A stretch of 64,000 bases of DNA, taken from positions 1,178,001 through 1,242,000 of the forward strand of contig NZ_CP009110.1 of NCBI RefSeq assembly GCF_000739085.1, written 5' to 3'. Source of the DNA: Amycolatopsis methanolica 239. GTDB taxonomy: Bacteria; Actinomycetota; Actinomycetes; Mycobacteriales; Pseudonocardiaceae. The notes below the pieces were generated by a model. It saw nothing but the letters and a program-made list of their open reading frames with translations, was not told where the DNA came from and did not search any database. A program made the translations under genes and the position numbers. This document shows, one piece after another, positions 52,421-60,587 of this stretch (its first letter is position 1; each line of letters starts with the position of its first letter).

Positions 52421-53725
52421 GTGACGCTAGTGAGCGGCGCATCGCCGCGAACGAGCCCGGTGCCGTCCCGGCTCGTCGACGAGGACCTCGAACGGCGCCG
52501 GTTCCGGGTGCACCGGTCCAGCATGACCAACCAGCAGGTCTTCAAAACGGAACGGGAGCGGATATTTGGACATTCGTGGCTTTACGTCGGCCACGAGTCG
52601 GAGGTCCGCAACCCCGGCGACTACGTGCGCCGCCCGGTGGGAGGCCGCCCGGTCTTCATGGCGCGCGGCGCCAAGAGCGGCAAGATCGGAGTCTTCCACA
52701 ACTCGTGCACACATCGCGGTGCGGCGGTGTGCCGAAAGGACAGTGGGAACGCGCAAACGTTCCAATGCTTCTACCACGCCTGGACCTTCGACACGGAGGG
52801 AAACCTGGTGGGCGTGCCGGATCGGGGCGCGTACGGCGGCGGACTGGACATGTCGGAGCTCGGCCTGGCACGTCCGCCCCGGGTGGACAGCTACCGGGGG
52901 TTCGTGTTCCTCAGCTACGACCCGGAAATCATGGACCTCCCGGCGTATCTGGCCGGGGCGAAGGAATACATCGACCTCGTCGTCGACGGCGCGTCCGGTG
53001 CTGTCGAAATCCTCAAGGGCACGCACGAATACGGCATGGAAGCCAACTGGAAGCTCCTGGTGGAGAACAGCATAGACGGCTACCACGCGCTGGCGGTGCA
53101 CGCGACGTACTTCCAGTACCTCGCCGCATTGGGCACCAGTCTCGAAGGCGGCATCACCGGGGTTGGCCGGTCGCTGGGCAACGGTCACGCCGTCGTGGAG
53201 GGCGACGCACCCTGGGGCAGGCCGATCGCGAACTGGGAGCCCTCGTTCGGCGAGGATGCCCGGGGCGAGATCGAGCGGATCCGGGCCGGACTGGTCGACA
53301 GGCACGGTGAGGAACAGGCCTACCGGATGGCGAATACCAGCCGGAACCTGCTGATCTACCCGAACTTGATCATTAACGACATTATGGCGGTCACCGTCCG
53401 GACCTTCATGCCGGTGGCCCCGGGGCGCACCGAGATCACTGCCTGGCAGCTCGCGCCGGAAAACGAAATGCCGTTGCTGCGCGAGCGAAGGCTCGACAAC
53501 TTCCTGACTTTTCTCGGGCCGGGCGGTTTCGCCACGCCCGACGACCTGGAGGCGTTGGAGTCGTGCCAGACGGGCTTCGACAGCGGCGGCGTCGAATGGA
53601 ATGACGTGTCGCGGGGGATGGCGCGGTCGCCGAAGGACACGGACGAGGAACAGATGCGCGCGTTCTGGCGGCGGTGGGCAGAGCAGATGCACGGTGACCG
53701 GGATGAGCACGAGGAGGCACTATGA
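52421..53725 (+). CDS. Rieske aromatic-ring-hydroxylating oxygenase, alpha subunit
   Basis: A 434-residue terminal oxygenase. The Rieske [2Fe-2S] ligands are Cys96-x-His98 (NSCTHRGAAV) and Cys116-x2-His119 (QCFYHAWTF). The mononuclear iron ligands are His222 and His227 in ENSIDGYHALAVHATY, with the bridging Asp219, plus a C-terminal Asp in FATPDDLEA. It adds dioxygen to an aromatic ring with electrons from a ferredoxin. The GTG at 52421 is preferred, with AGGAG 5 nt before it, over one 6 nt upstream. The beta subunit follows with an ATGA overlap. No dedicated reductase is next to it. Confidence 0.93.
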   Translation: MTLVSGASPRTSPVPSRLVDEDLERRRFRVHRSSMTNQQVFKTERERIFGHSWLYVGHESEVRNPGDYVRRPVGGRPVFMARGAKSGKIGVFHNSCTHRGAAVCRKDSGNAQTFQCFYHAWTFDTEGNLVGVPDRGAYGGGLDMSELGLARPPRVDSYRGFVFLSYDPEIMDLPAYLAGAKEYIDLVVDGASGAVEILKGTHEYGMEANWKLLVENSIDGYHALAVHATYFQYLAALGTSLEGGITGVGRSLGNGHAVVEGDAPWGRPIANWEPSFGEDARGEIERIRAGLVDRHGEEQAYRMANTSRNLLIYPNLIINDIMAVTVRTFMPVAPGRTEITAWQLAPENEMPLLRERRLDNFLTFLGPGGFATPDDLEALESCQTGFDSGGVEWNDVSRGMARSPKDTDEEQMRAFWRRWAEQMHGDRDEHEEAL

Positions 53726-54252
53726 CGATCGCGGCTGGTGTGCCTGGCTATTCGGTGTTCGTGCCGGACTCGCACAGCGTGACCCGCCACGATGTGGAAG
53801 ACCTGCTGTTCGCGGAAGCGGACCTGCTCGACGCGTGGAACCTCGACGATTGGCTCGGTCTTTACACCGACGACGCTCGCTATGTCGTGCCCGCGACGGA
53901 CTCGCGGGACGCCGATCCGGACAAGGATCTGGTGCTCGTCGACGACGACCGGACGCGGATGGAATCGCGTGTGGTGCGGTTGAACAGCCGCCGCGCACAT
54001 CGCGAGTATCCCCACTCACAGACCCGGCATCTCGTATCCAACGTCCGCCTCGGCGCCCGTGTGGACGACGTCCTCGCGGTAACGGCGGCGTTCGCGGTGT
54101 TCCGGTCGCGCGGCGGCCGGCACGTGGACTACGTCGGCAGGTACGACTACCGGCTCGCTGTCGTCGGCGGGCAGCTGCTGATCCGGCACAAGCGGGTCGA
54201 GCTGGACATGACGAGTCTACGTCCCGCGTACGATGTCGCGATCATCCTTTAA
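53722..54252 (+). CDS. Rieske oxygenase, beta subunit
   Basis: A 176-residue protein of the SnoaL-like/cystatin fold typical of ring-hydroxylating oxygenase small subunits: VEDLLFAEADLLDAWNLDDWLGLYTDDARYVVPAT near residues 25-59, then PHSQTRHLVSNVRL (about 96) and LLIRHKRVELDM at the end. It stabilises the alpha3beta3 oxygenase. It overlaps the alpha gene by 4 nt; 67 nt separate it from the P450. Confidence 0.9.
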   Translation: MTIAAGVPGYSVFVPDSHSVTRHDVEDLLFAEADLLDAWNLDDWLGLYTDDARYVVPATDSRDADPDKDLVLVDDDRTRMESRVVRLNSRRAHREYPHSQTRHLVSNVRLGARVDDVLAVTAAFAVFRSRGGRHVDYVGRYDYRLAVVGGQLLIRHKRVELDMTSLRPAYDVAIIL

Positions 54253-54319
54253 GGACGGTCGCGCGGACAATGCCGCCGGCACGCCCGCTCCGGCCGTGCC
54301 ACCTGAAGGAGGAGCGAGG

Positions 54320-55510
54320 ATGGCCCAAACCAGGGACGACGTCGACGAGAACGTCGATTTCGACCATGCCGATCCGGAGTTCATTCAGAACCCCTTCCCG
54401 GTGTTCCGGGATCTCCACCAGCGCTGCCCGGTCGCGCGTTCCACGAAATACGACGGGTTCTGGGTGCTCAGCAAATACGACGACATCAGGGCGGCGACCC
54501 GGAACACGAACACCTTCCTCAGCGGGGCCGGGGTCACTATTCCACATTTCGGTTCACCGGTTCCGTTGATCCCGCTCGAATCCGACCCGCCGCTGCACTC
54601 CAGTTACCGCCGCATCCTGCAGCGCGAGTTCAGCCGCGGACGGATGCAGGAGCTGGAGGGCACCATCCGGCTGGTCGCGACCGACCTCATCGACGCGTTC
54701 GCGGACCGCGGCGAGGCCGACTTCGCGACCGAACTGGCGAGCCCGCTGCCCGCGGTGGTGATCGCGCAGCTGATGGGATTTCCGAAGGAAGACTGGGAAA
54801 AGTTCCGGGTGCTCACCGAGCGGATGCTGGAGGCGGCCAAGGCCGAGGACCTCGAAACCAACTTCGAAGCGGCGCTCGAATACTGCATCTACCTGATGAA
54901 CGTCCTGGACGAACGCCGGGCCGAGCCCGCGGACGACATGCTTACCCGAATCGTGCAGGCCGAAGTAGACGGACGCCCGATGGGTGAGGACGAAGCGCTC
55001 GGGATGACCCTGATCACGATCGTCGCGGGCCACGAGACCACGGTGGGCGGTATCGGCTCGTTGCTGTTGTACGTCGGCGCCGATCCGAACGTCCAGCGGC
55101 GGCTCGCGGCCGACCCCACACAGATCCCACTCGCCGTCGAGGAGGCGCTGCGGCAGGGCGCACCCGTGCAAGGCATCGCCCGCACCGTGAGCGAGGACGT
55201 GTGTGTGCGGGGCAGGCAGCTCAGGAAGGGCGACAAAGTCTGGTTGTCCTACGCCGCGGGCAACCGGGACGAGGAGGCGTTCGAAAATCCGGACGTCTTC
55301 GACATCGATCGTTCGCCGAACCGGCACCTGGGCTTCGGGGACGGTGTGCACCGGTGCGTCGGGGCGCCGCTCGCGCAGGCGGAGATGCGCATCGTGCTCG
55401 AGGAAATATTGAAGCGGATTCCCGGCTACCGCATCACCGATCTGGACGCCGTCGAGTTCCAAGGTGGTCAGAACCGCATGGTCAGCAAGCTGCCCGTGCA
55501 CTGGGACTGA
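54320..55510 (+). CDS. Cytochrome P450
   Basis: A bacterial soluble P450 of 396 residues. The I-helix motif is ITIVAGHETTVGG (about 232-244), the K-helix EEALRQGAPVQGIAR, and the heme-binding loop GFGDGVHRCVGAPLAQAEM, with the axial thiolate at Cys346. ATG 54320 is preceded by AAGGAGGAG; an upstream in-frame ATG is not supported. It probably hydroxylates the hydrophobic substrate, using the ferredoxin and reductase encoded at 38794-40207. The CYP family cannot be assigned without alignment; CYP125/CYP142-like sterol hydroxylases are one possibility, but I see no specific proof. Confidence 0.93.
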   Translation: MAQTRDDVDENVDFDHADPEFIQNPFPVFRDLHQRCPVARSTKYDGFWVLSKYDDIRAATRNTNTFLSGAGVTIPHFGSPVPLIPLESDPPLHSSYRRILQREFSRGRMQELEGTIRLVATDLIDAFADRGEADFATELASPLPAVVIAQLMGFPKEDWEKFRVLTERMLEAAKAEDLETNFEAALEYCIYLMNVLDERRAEPADDMLTRIVQAEVDGRPMGEDEALGMTLITIVAGHETTVGGIGSLLLYVGADPNVQRRLAADPTQIPLAVEEALRQGAPVQGIARTVSEDVCVRGRQLRKGDKVWLSYAAGNRDEEAFENPDVFDIDRSPNRHLGFGDGVHRCVGAPLAQAEMRIVLEEILKRIPGYRITDLDAVEFQGGQNRMVSKLPVHWD

Positions 55511-55559
55511 CGCCCCGTCATTCGTCAACATCGTACAAGATCGAAGGAGGCCAGCAACA

Positions 55560-55979
55560 ATGGCGGTTTTCAAGGATGCCGAAGAGGCCAACGGCTATAT
55601 CGGGAGGATGTTCGAGAACGTGGTCGCCGAGCCCGACTTCGTCAACGCCACGCAGGGCACCGGGCTGGTTCTACGTCTGAACTACGTGGAGCCGGAGACG
55701 ACCATCCTCGTGGACTTCCCGGCGCAGAAGGTGAGTTACGGCGACGAGGCGGCTTCGGCCGGCAACGCCACGGTGGACCTGTACATGAAATGCGATGACG
55801 CACACAACTTCTGGCTGGGCAAGCTGAATTTTCCGGTCGCGATGGCGAAGAAGAAAATCCGGATGGAGGGTTCTACGGCAAAGGCCCTCAAGCTGCTGCC
55901 GTTGACCAAGCCGTTGTTCGCGGCGTACGAGCAGATGCTGAGCGACGACGGGCGAACCGACCTGCTCGCGGCGAGCTGA
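55560..55979 (+). CDS. SCP2 sterol-carrier-like protein
   Basis: A 139-residue protein with an SCP-2 fold: GTGLVLRLNYVEPETTILVD near residues 33-52, VDLYMKCDDAHNFWLGKLNF (about 75-94) and KKKIRMEGSTAKALKLLPLT. SCP2 domains bind sterols, acyl-CoAs or other hydrophobic ligands. The ATG at 55560 follows GAAGGAGG by about 10 nt. Placed between P450 and alcohol dehydrogenase, it may present the lipophilic substrate to the oxidising enzymes. Confidence 0.85.
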   Translation: MAVFKDAEEANGYIGRMFENVVAEPDFVNATQGTGLVLRLNYVEPETTILVDFPAQKVSYGDEAASAGNATVDLYMKCDDAHNFWLGKLNFPVAMAKKKIRMEGSTAKALKLLPLTKPLFAAYEQMLSDDGRTDLLAAS

Positions 55980-55986
55980 GGACGCC

Positions 55987-57096
55987 ATGCGCGCAGCGGT
56001 GACGCGAGAGCCCGGTTCGGTGTCGATCGAGGAGATCGACAAGCCGGTCCCCGCCATGGGCGAGGTGCTCGTACGGCTGGCCGCGACCGGTATCTGCCAC
56101 ACCGACCTTTCGATGGTGTCCGGGGCGCTTCCGGCTCCGCTGCCGTTCGTGCCGGGGCACGAGGGCGCCGGCGTTGTGGAGGCGACCGGGCCCGGGGTCG
56201 AGGATGTCGGCGTTGGCGACCACGTGGTCCTCAGCATCGTGGTGTCGTGTGGCTCGTGCTACCAGTGCGGGCTCGGGAATTTGTCCATCTGCGAGGTCGG
56301 CTCGGCGATGGCGCCCGGCGGGCTGTTGCTCGACGGGACGACGCGATTGAGCAACGGCGGTGAGGAGTTCCATTCTTTGCTGTGTCAGTCGTCGCTCGCG
56401 GAGTACGCGGTGGTGCCATCGAATTCCGCGGTGCCGATCCCCAAGGACATCCCGTTTCCGGTAGCCTCACTGCTCGCGTGTGGCGGCGGGACCGGTTTCG
56501 GAGCGGTTGTCCGCCGGACGACGCTGTGGATCGGGTCGAGCGTCGTCGTGATCGGCTGTGGGGGTGTCGGGCTGACGGCGATCATGGCCGCGAAGGTGCG
56601 TGGCGCCACCACGATCATCGCGGTGGACCCGTCGGCCGGCGCGCGGGCGATGGCGGAGAAGGTCGGCGCCACACACGTGCTCGACCCGGACGGCGACCGA
56701 GTGCTGCGGTCAGTGATGGAACTGACCGGGCGGGGTGCCGACGTGGCGATCGACGCGGTCGGTCGCAAAGGGACGGTCGAGACCGCCTTCCAGAGCATTC
56801 GTGCCGGTGGGGAGGTCGTGGCGGTCGGCATCGACGACGCGTCCAATGAGGTCGAGCTGGACCTTTACGGCTTCATGATGCAGAAGCGGGTCACCGGTAC
56901 GTATGCGGGTTCCCTGGTGCCGAGGATCGATATTCCGGCCGCTCTCGCACTGTACCGGGACGGCAGGCTGCCGCTTGACGTCCTGGTGTCAGAGACCTAC
57001 ACGCTCGACGACGTGCCCGGGTTGCTGACCAACGAGATTCGCCTGCCACCCGGCCGCGCCGTGGTGTGTTTCGACCAGCCGGAGGAGAGGCCGTGA
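55987..57096 (+). CDS. Zinc-dependent alcohol dehydrogenase
   Basis: A class III-like medium-chain dehydrogenase of 369 residues. The catalytic zinc ligand Cys37 lies in TGICHTDLS, followed by His58-Glu59 in VPGHEGAGVVE and a third Cys in LLACGGGTGFGAV (about 174). The structural zinc cysteines are 88, 91, 94 and 102 (SCGSCYQCGLGNLSIC). The NAD motif is VVVIGCGGVGLTAIMAAK. It oxidises an alcohol, perhaps one produced by the P450, to an aldehyde for the following dehydrogenase, whose GTG overlaps its stop. Confidence 0.93.
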   Translation: MRAAVTREPGSVSIEEIDKPVPAMGEVLVRLAATGICHTDLSMVSGALPAPLPFVPGHEGAGVVEATGPGVEDVGVGDHVVLSIVVSCGSCYQCGLGNLSICEVGSAMAPGGLLLDGTTRLSNGGEEFHSLLCQSSLAEYAVVPSNSAVPIPKDIPFPVASLLACGGGTGFGAVVRRTTLWIGSSVVVIGCGGVGLTAIMAAKVRGATTIIAVDPSAGARAMAEKVGATHVLDPDGDRVLRSVMELTGRGADVAIDAVGRKGTVETAFQSIRAGGEVVAVGIDDASNEVELDLYGFMMQKRVTGTYAGSLVPRIDIPAALALYRDGRLPLDVLVSETYTLDDVPGLLTNEIRLPPGRAVVCFDQPEERP

Positions 57097-58535
57097 ACAA
57101 GATCGACAGCCGGTGCCTGATCGACGGCGAACTGGTCGGCGGCGACCGGCGGGGCGACGTCTACAACCCCGCCGACGCGCGTGAGGTGGTCGGTACCTAT
57201 CCGCTGCTCATTCCTGCGGATCTGGACCGGGCGGTCGCCGCCGCGCGGCGCGCCCAGCGTGAATGGCGGCGGCTGCCAGCCGTAGAGCGGGCCGCGATCG
57301 TGCTCGACAGCGTAGCCAAAGTGGACGCCGTGGAGGGTATCGACGAGTTGCTGGTCCGCGAACAGGGCAAGATCTCCTGGGAGGCCACGTTCGAGCTGGG
57401 GTACTATGAGGCGCTCGCCGACGTGTACCACGGGATGGCAGGCGAACTGGACCGTGGCGCCACACTGCTCGACGATTCGCTCGGCGTCACGACGCAGTAT
57501 CGCGACCCGATCGGCGTGGTCGCGGCGATCACGCCGTGGAACTACCCGGTGGGGATCGCGGCGATGAAGGTGGTGCCGGCGCTCGTCGCGGGCAACGCGG
57601 TGATCGTGAAGCCGTCTCCCATCGCACCGCTGGCCGCGCTGGAAACCTTCGCGGCACTCGCCGACCACTTCCCGCCGGGATTGCTGTCCACCGTGACTGG
57701 CACCGACGCGGAGATTTCCGCGAACCTGATGTCACATCCCGGCGTCGGCAAAGTGACGCTTACCGGGTCCACCGCGACCGGCAAGCTCGCGGCCGCGGCT
57801 GCCGCGTCCACGCTCAAGAACGTCACGCTGGAGCTCGGCGGAAACGACGCCGCACTGGTCCTCGACGACCGTCCGGTGGACGAGGAACTATGTGCTTCCC
57901 TGCTGGCGAACGCGTTTCCCACGACCGGCCAGGTGTGCGTGGCCATCAAACGGATCTACGCGCCCCGGAGCAGAGTGGAGGAACTGTGCGAGGGCATGGT
58001 CGCCGAACTGGAGCACGTCGTCGTCGCCGACGGGCTGCACCCTGAGGCGACCATGGGGCCGCTCACCACGGAGCAGCAGCGGACCATCGTGCGTGAGCTG
58101 CTTGCCGGCGCGGAGTCCGCGGGCGCCAAGGTACTGCGCGGCGGCACCATGCTGGGCGACCCGGATCGCGGCTGGTTCCAGCAGCCCGCTGTGGTCGCCG
58201 GATGTCCCGAGGACAACGCGCTGGTGCAGACGGAGCAGTTCGGCCCGGCAATCCCGGTTCAGCCCTATGACGACGTCGAACAGGCCATCGACCTGATCAA
58301 CGCGACCGAGTACGGGCTGACCGCTTCGGTGTGGACGCACGACAAGGAGCGTGCGCAGCACGCCGCGCGCCAGATCGAGGCCGGTACCGTCCACCTGAAC
58401 AGCCACGGATTGTTTGCGATGGACCCGCGGGTTCCCTTTGGCGGGGTCAAACACAGCGGAATCGGCCGGGAGATGGGGATCGAGGGCCTGCGGGCGTTCA
58501 CTGAATCCCATGTCGTGAATTTCCGCGTGGCGTAG
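57093..58535 (+). CDS. NAD(P)-dependent aldehyde dehydrogenase
   Basis: An aldehyde dehydrogenase superfamily protein of 480 residues: GVVAAITPWNYPVGIAAMKV (about 143), TLTGSTATGKLAAAAA, the general base Glu247 in VTLELGGNDAAL, the nucleophile Cys282 in PTTGQVCVAIKRIY, and the C-terminal VPFGGVKHSGIGREMG. It converts the aldehyde from the upstream alcohol dehydrogenase to an acid that the acyl-CoA ligase could activate. GTG start at 57093, overlapping the previous stop. Confidence 0.93.
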   Translation: MNKIDSRCLIDGELVGGDRRGDVYNPADAREVVGTYPLLIPADLDRAVAAARRAQREWRRLPAVERAAIVLDSVAKVDAVEGIDELLVREQGKISWEATFELGYYEALADVYHGMAGELDRGATLLDDSLGVTTQYRDPIGVVAAITPWNYPVGIAAMKVVPALVAGNAVIVKPSPIAPLAALETFAALADHFPPGLLSTVTGTDAEISANLMSHPGVGKVTLTGSTATGKLAAAAAASTLKNVTLELGGNDAALVLDDRPVDEELCASLLANAFPTTGQVCVAIKRIYAPRSRVEELCEGMVAELEHVVVADGLHPEATMGPLTTEQQRTIVRELLAGAESAGAKVLRGGTMLGDPDRGWFQQPAVVAGCPEDNALVQTEQFGPAIPVQPYDDVEQAIDLINATEYGLTASVWTHDKERAQHAARQIEAGTVHLNSHGLFAMDPRVPFGGVKHSGIGREMGIEGLRAFTESHVVNFRVA

Positions 58536-58582
58536 GCAATCCCAGAGTCGACTCCGCCACCGACAGCCGGAGGGTGAAGAAC

Positions 58583-59014
58583 ATGATCGTCGTACTGCTC
58601 GTTCTTGGCGCGCTCGGCGCCGCGGCCGGGGGCTGGGTGTGGGATCACCCTTCGCTCGCGTTCGTCGCGCTCGGATTGTGCGTGCTCGCGCTGGCCCTGT
58701 CGTATGCCACGGAGATCCTGCAGCTGCTCAGCGAACTGCGTTCGTGGCAGACAGAGTCTGCAAAGGACAAGCAGCGGGTGGCGATAGAGCCGGACGAGGC
58801 CGCGCCGGAAGAAGCCACAGTGGATGTCGCCGACGAAGTGGCGCAGCCGGTCGTTCATGTCCTACCTGGACGGCGGCGCTTTCACCATGCGGGTTGTCGG
58901 GCGTTGCATGATCGAGAGCCGGACGAACTCGTGCTCGACGAAGCGCTCGACGAGGGCTTCACGCCGTGCACCATGTGCGCGGTCAGCGAAGCGGCGCGGG
59001 TCGGGGTGGCCTGA
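58583..59014 (+). CDS. Small membrane protein with His/Cys metal-binding-like tail
   Basis: A 143-residue protein: two hydrophobic helices (about residues 2-19 and 25-45), an acidic linker, then a C-terminal motif RFHHAGCRALHD...FTPCTMCAVS that could bind a metal through one His/Cys pair and a CxxC. I do not recognise the family. The ATG 58583 is preferred over GTG 58574, because GGAGG abuts the latter. It is the last gene of the rightward operon, just before a bidirectional terminator. A regulatory or scaffold role at the membrane is a guess. Confidence 0.65.
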   Translation: MIVVLLVLGALGAAAGGWVWDHPSLAFVALGLCVLALALSYATEILQLLSELRSWQTESAKDKQRVAIEPDEAAPEEATVDVADEVAQPVVHVLPGRRRFHHAGCRALHDREPDELVLDEALDEGFTPCTMCAVSEAARVGVA

Positions 59015-59028
59015 CCCGCGCCGCTTCG
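58987..59028. terminator. Bidirectional terminator hairpin
   Basis: CGAAGCGGCGCGGGTC (58987-59002) pairs perfectly with GACCCGCGCCGCTTCG (59013-59028) around a 10-nt loop, overlapping the stop codon of the small membrane protein. It separates the rightward operon from the convergent flavin-binding gene. Confidence 0.8.
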
Positions 59029-59044
59029 CGTTCTGTGCAATGGC

Positions 59045-59524
59045 TCAGTAGCCGCCGCCGAGCTTGCGGTGGTCCCACGAAGCCGTGCGGTCCACCGTCA
59101 CCACGATGACGACCCGTTTGGCCGCCTGACGTCGCAGCGCCTCGGGCAGCTCCTGCGGTCCGGCCTCGGCCGGTGCGTTGTATTTCCGGTGGATCTGTGC
59201 GCCGATCCGCAGCACCTCCGCCGGATCGTCCACGATCCGTGCCTTTCCGGTGAGCTGCACACCGCGCAGTTCCTGGTATTCCGAGCCCGCCTCGACCAGG
59301 ACAGTGACCGTAGGATCGCGGCGGAGATTGAGCACCTTCTGCGAGCGAGCGAAGGACCACATCGACGGATTTCCGTCGACGATCTCGTACCACATGGGAA
59401 CCAGGTGGATGGTTCGGTCGGACCGGTGTGACGCGACGAGTGCGGTGTGCCCGGCATGGAGGAACTCGGCCACCTCCTCTGGATTCATCGCTGTGCTCGG
59501 TCGACGGTGCGAGCCGGCGGACAT
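59045..59524 (-). CDS. Pyridoxamine 5'-phosphate oxidase / F420-binding split-barrel protein
   Basis: A 159-residue protein of the FMN/F420-binding split-barrel (PPOX) family: TALVASHRSDRTIHLVPMWYEIVDG near residues 30-54, PSMWSFARSQKVLNLRRDPTVTVLVEAG (about 57-84) and ELRGVQLTGKARIVDDPAEV. The family includes F420-dependent reductases and heme-degrading or biliverdin-reducing proteins; the pattern fits the class-I F420-binding group, but the cofactor is not certain. ATG 59524 with AAGGGGA upstream. Divergent from the mce operon across a 190-bp regulatory region. Confidence 0.8.
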   Translation of the reverse strand: MSAGSHRRPSTAMNPEEVAEFLHAGHTALVASHRSDRTIHLVPMWYEIVDGNPSMWSFARSQKVLNLRRDPTVTVLVEAGSEYQELRGVQLTGKARIVDDPAEVLRIGAQIHRKYNAPAEAGPQELPEALRRQAAKRVVIVVTVDRTASWDHRKLGGGY

Positions 59525-59589
59525 AGTTCCCCTTTCGTTCGGATTCACGGAGCGGAATGGAACCGCGACAGATGTTCGAGCACCAGTGC

Positions 59590-59649
59590 GGTTTCCGTTC
59601 GTCGGGACGTTGAGCGAGGTGTTCTGCCCACCGGAAACGTCGTTTGTCG
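59590..59649. promoter_or_regulatory. Control region of mce operon with cluster-type motif
   Basis: CCGGAAACGTCGTTTGTCG at 59631-59649 matches the repeated motifs at 46411, 46504 and 46529 (common core GGAAACG...TTGT). An inverted GTTTCCG at about 59591-59597 faces the flavin-protein gene. The site lies 66 bp before the yrbE start. This ties the mce operon to the same regulator or sigma factor as the catabolic operons. Confidence 0.5.
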
Positions 59650-59714
59650 GGCTGCCCGAGGTTGTCGGAAAGTCTTGTGCCACAGCTCACCGTCTCGGCG
59701 GGAAGGAGTAAGTC

Positions 59715-60587
59715 ATGGGAATAGCCCCGGACGATCGGGTAGCGCCGTCGCCGGCGCTCGGCCTTGGCCCGTACGACGGCCGCGCTTCCCGTGCGATCGG
59801 GTACGTGCCGGGCGTCGCCCGCAGGCCCGTCGTCGAAGCTGGCGGGATGGGACAGCTTTTCGCGAAGATCGTGTGGAGCGCGGTTCGCCATCCGCGCGGG
59901 TACTGGAGCGAGGTGTTCGAGCACCTTCACGTGACCATCAAACGGACCTGGCTGCCGGTCTCCGCCTCGGTTTTCGGCTTTCTCATGGCGTTGTCGGTGC
60001 TCGCGGTCCAGTTCTTCGCGATGGCCGGCGCACAACACCTCTTCGGGCCGACACTGTTCATGTACAGCACCCGGACCTTCACCGTGTGGGTCAATTCGGT
60101 CGTCATGGCCGGTGTCATCGGCGCGGCGCTGACCAGCGATGTGGGTGCTCGAAAAGTACGGGAGGAGCTGGACGCGATGCGGGTGATGGGCATCGACCCG
60201 GTCCGCGACATCGCGGTGCCCAGGGTCGTCGCGCTCACCCTGATCGCGATCCTGCTTTCGGTTCCGTCGCTGCTGGTGACGGCGTTCACCATGCAAATCG
60301 GGGCGAGTTACGTTGCTGGCATCCCCGCAGCGGACTTCTACCAGTCGATTTTCACCCAGGTCTATCCGATCGACATCGTCGCGGTCGTCCTCAACAGCCT
60401 CCTGGTCGGCCTGCTGGTCGGCACGGTGTGCTGCTACAAGGGATTCGCCGCGACCGGCGGTGCGATCGGCCTGGGCCGGGCGGTGAACCAGGCTGTGGTG
60501 GTTTCGTTGCTGGGCGTCTTCGTTCTCCAGTTGACCTATCAGGCGCTTTACTTAGGGCTCTTTCCACACCTGGGCGAGCTCAAATGA
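59715..60587 (+). CDS. MlaE/YrbE-type permease A of an mce transporter
   Basis: A 290-residue integral membrane protein of the MlaE (YrbEA) family, one of two permease subunits of a Mce lipid importer. It has about five hydrophobic helices and the conserved cytoplasmic loop GARKVREELDAMRVMGIDPV (about residues 138-157) that contacts the ATPase. ATG 59715 is preceded by GGGAAGGAG. It starts the mce operon; YrbEB follows with an ATGA overlap. Confidence 0.92.
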   Translation: MGIAPDDRVAPSPALGLGPYDGRASRAIGYVPGVARRPVVEAGGMGQLFAKIVWSAVRHPRGYWSEVFEHLHVTIKRTWLPVSASVFGFLMALSVLAVQFFAMAGAQHLFGPTLFMYSTRTFTVWVNSVVMAGVIGAALTSDVGARKVREELDAMRVMGIDPVRDIAVPRVVALTLIAILLSVPSLLVTAFTMQIGASYVAGIPAADFYQSIFTQVYPIDIVAVVLNSLLVGLLVGTVCCYKGFAATGGAIGLGRAVNQAVVVSLLGVFVLQLTYQALYLGLFPHLGELK

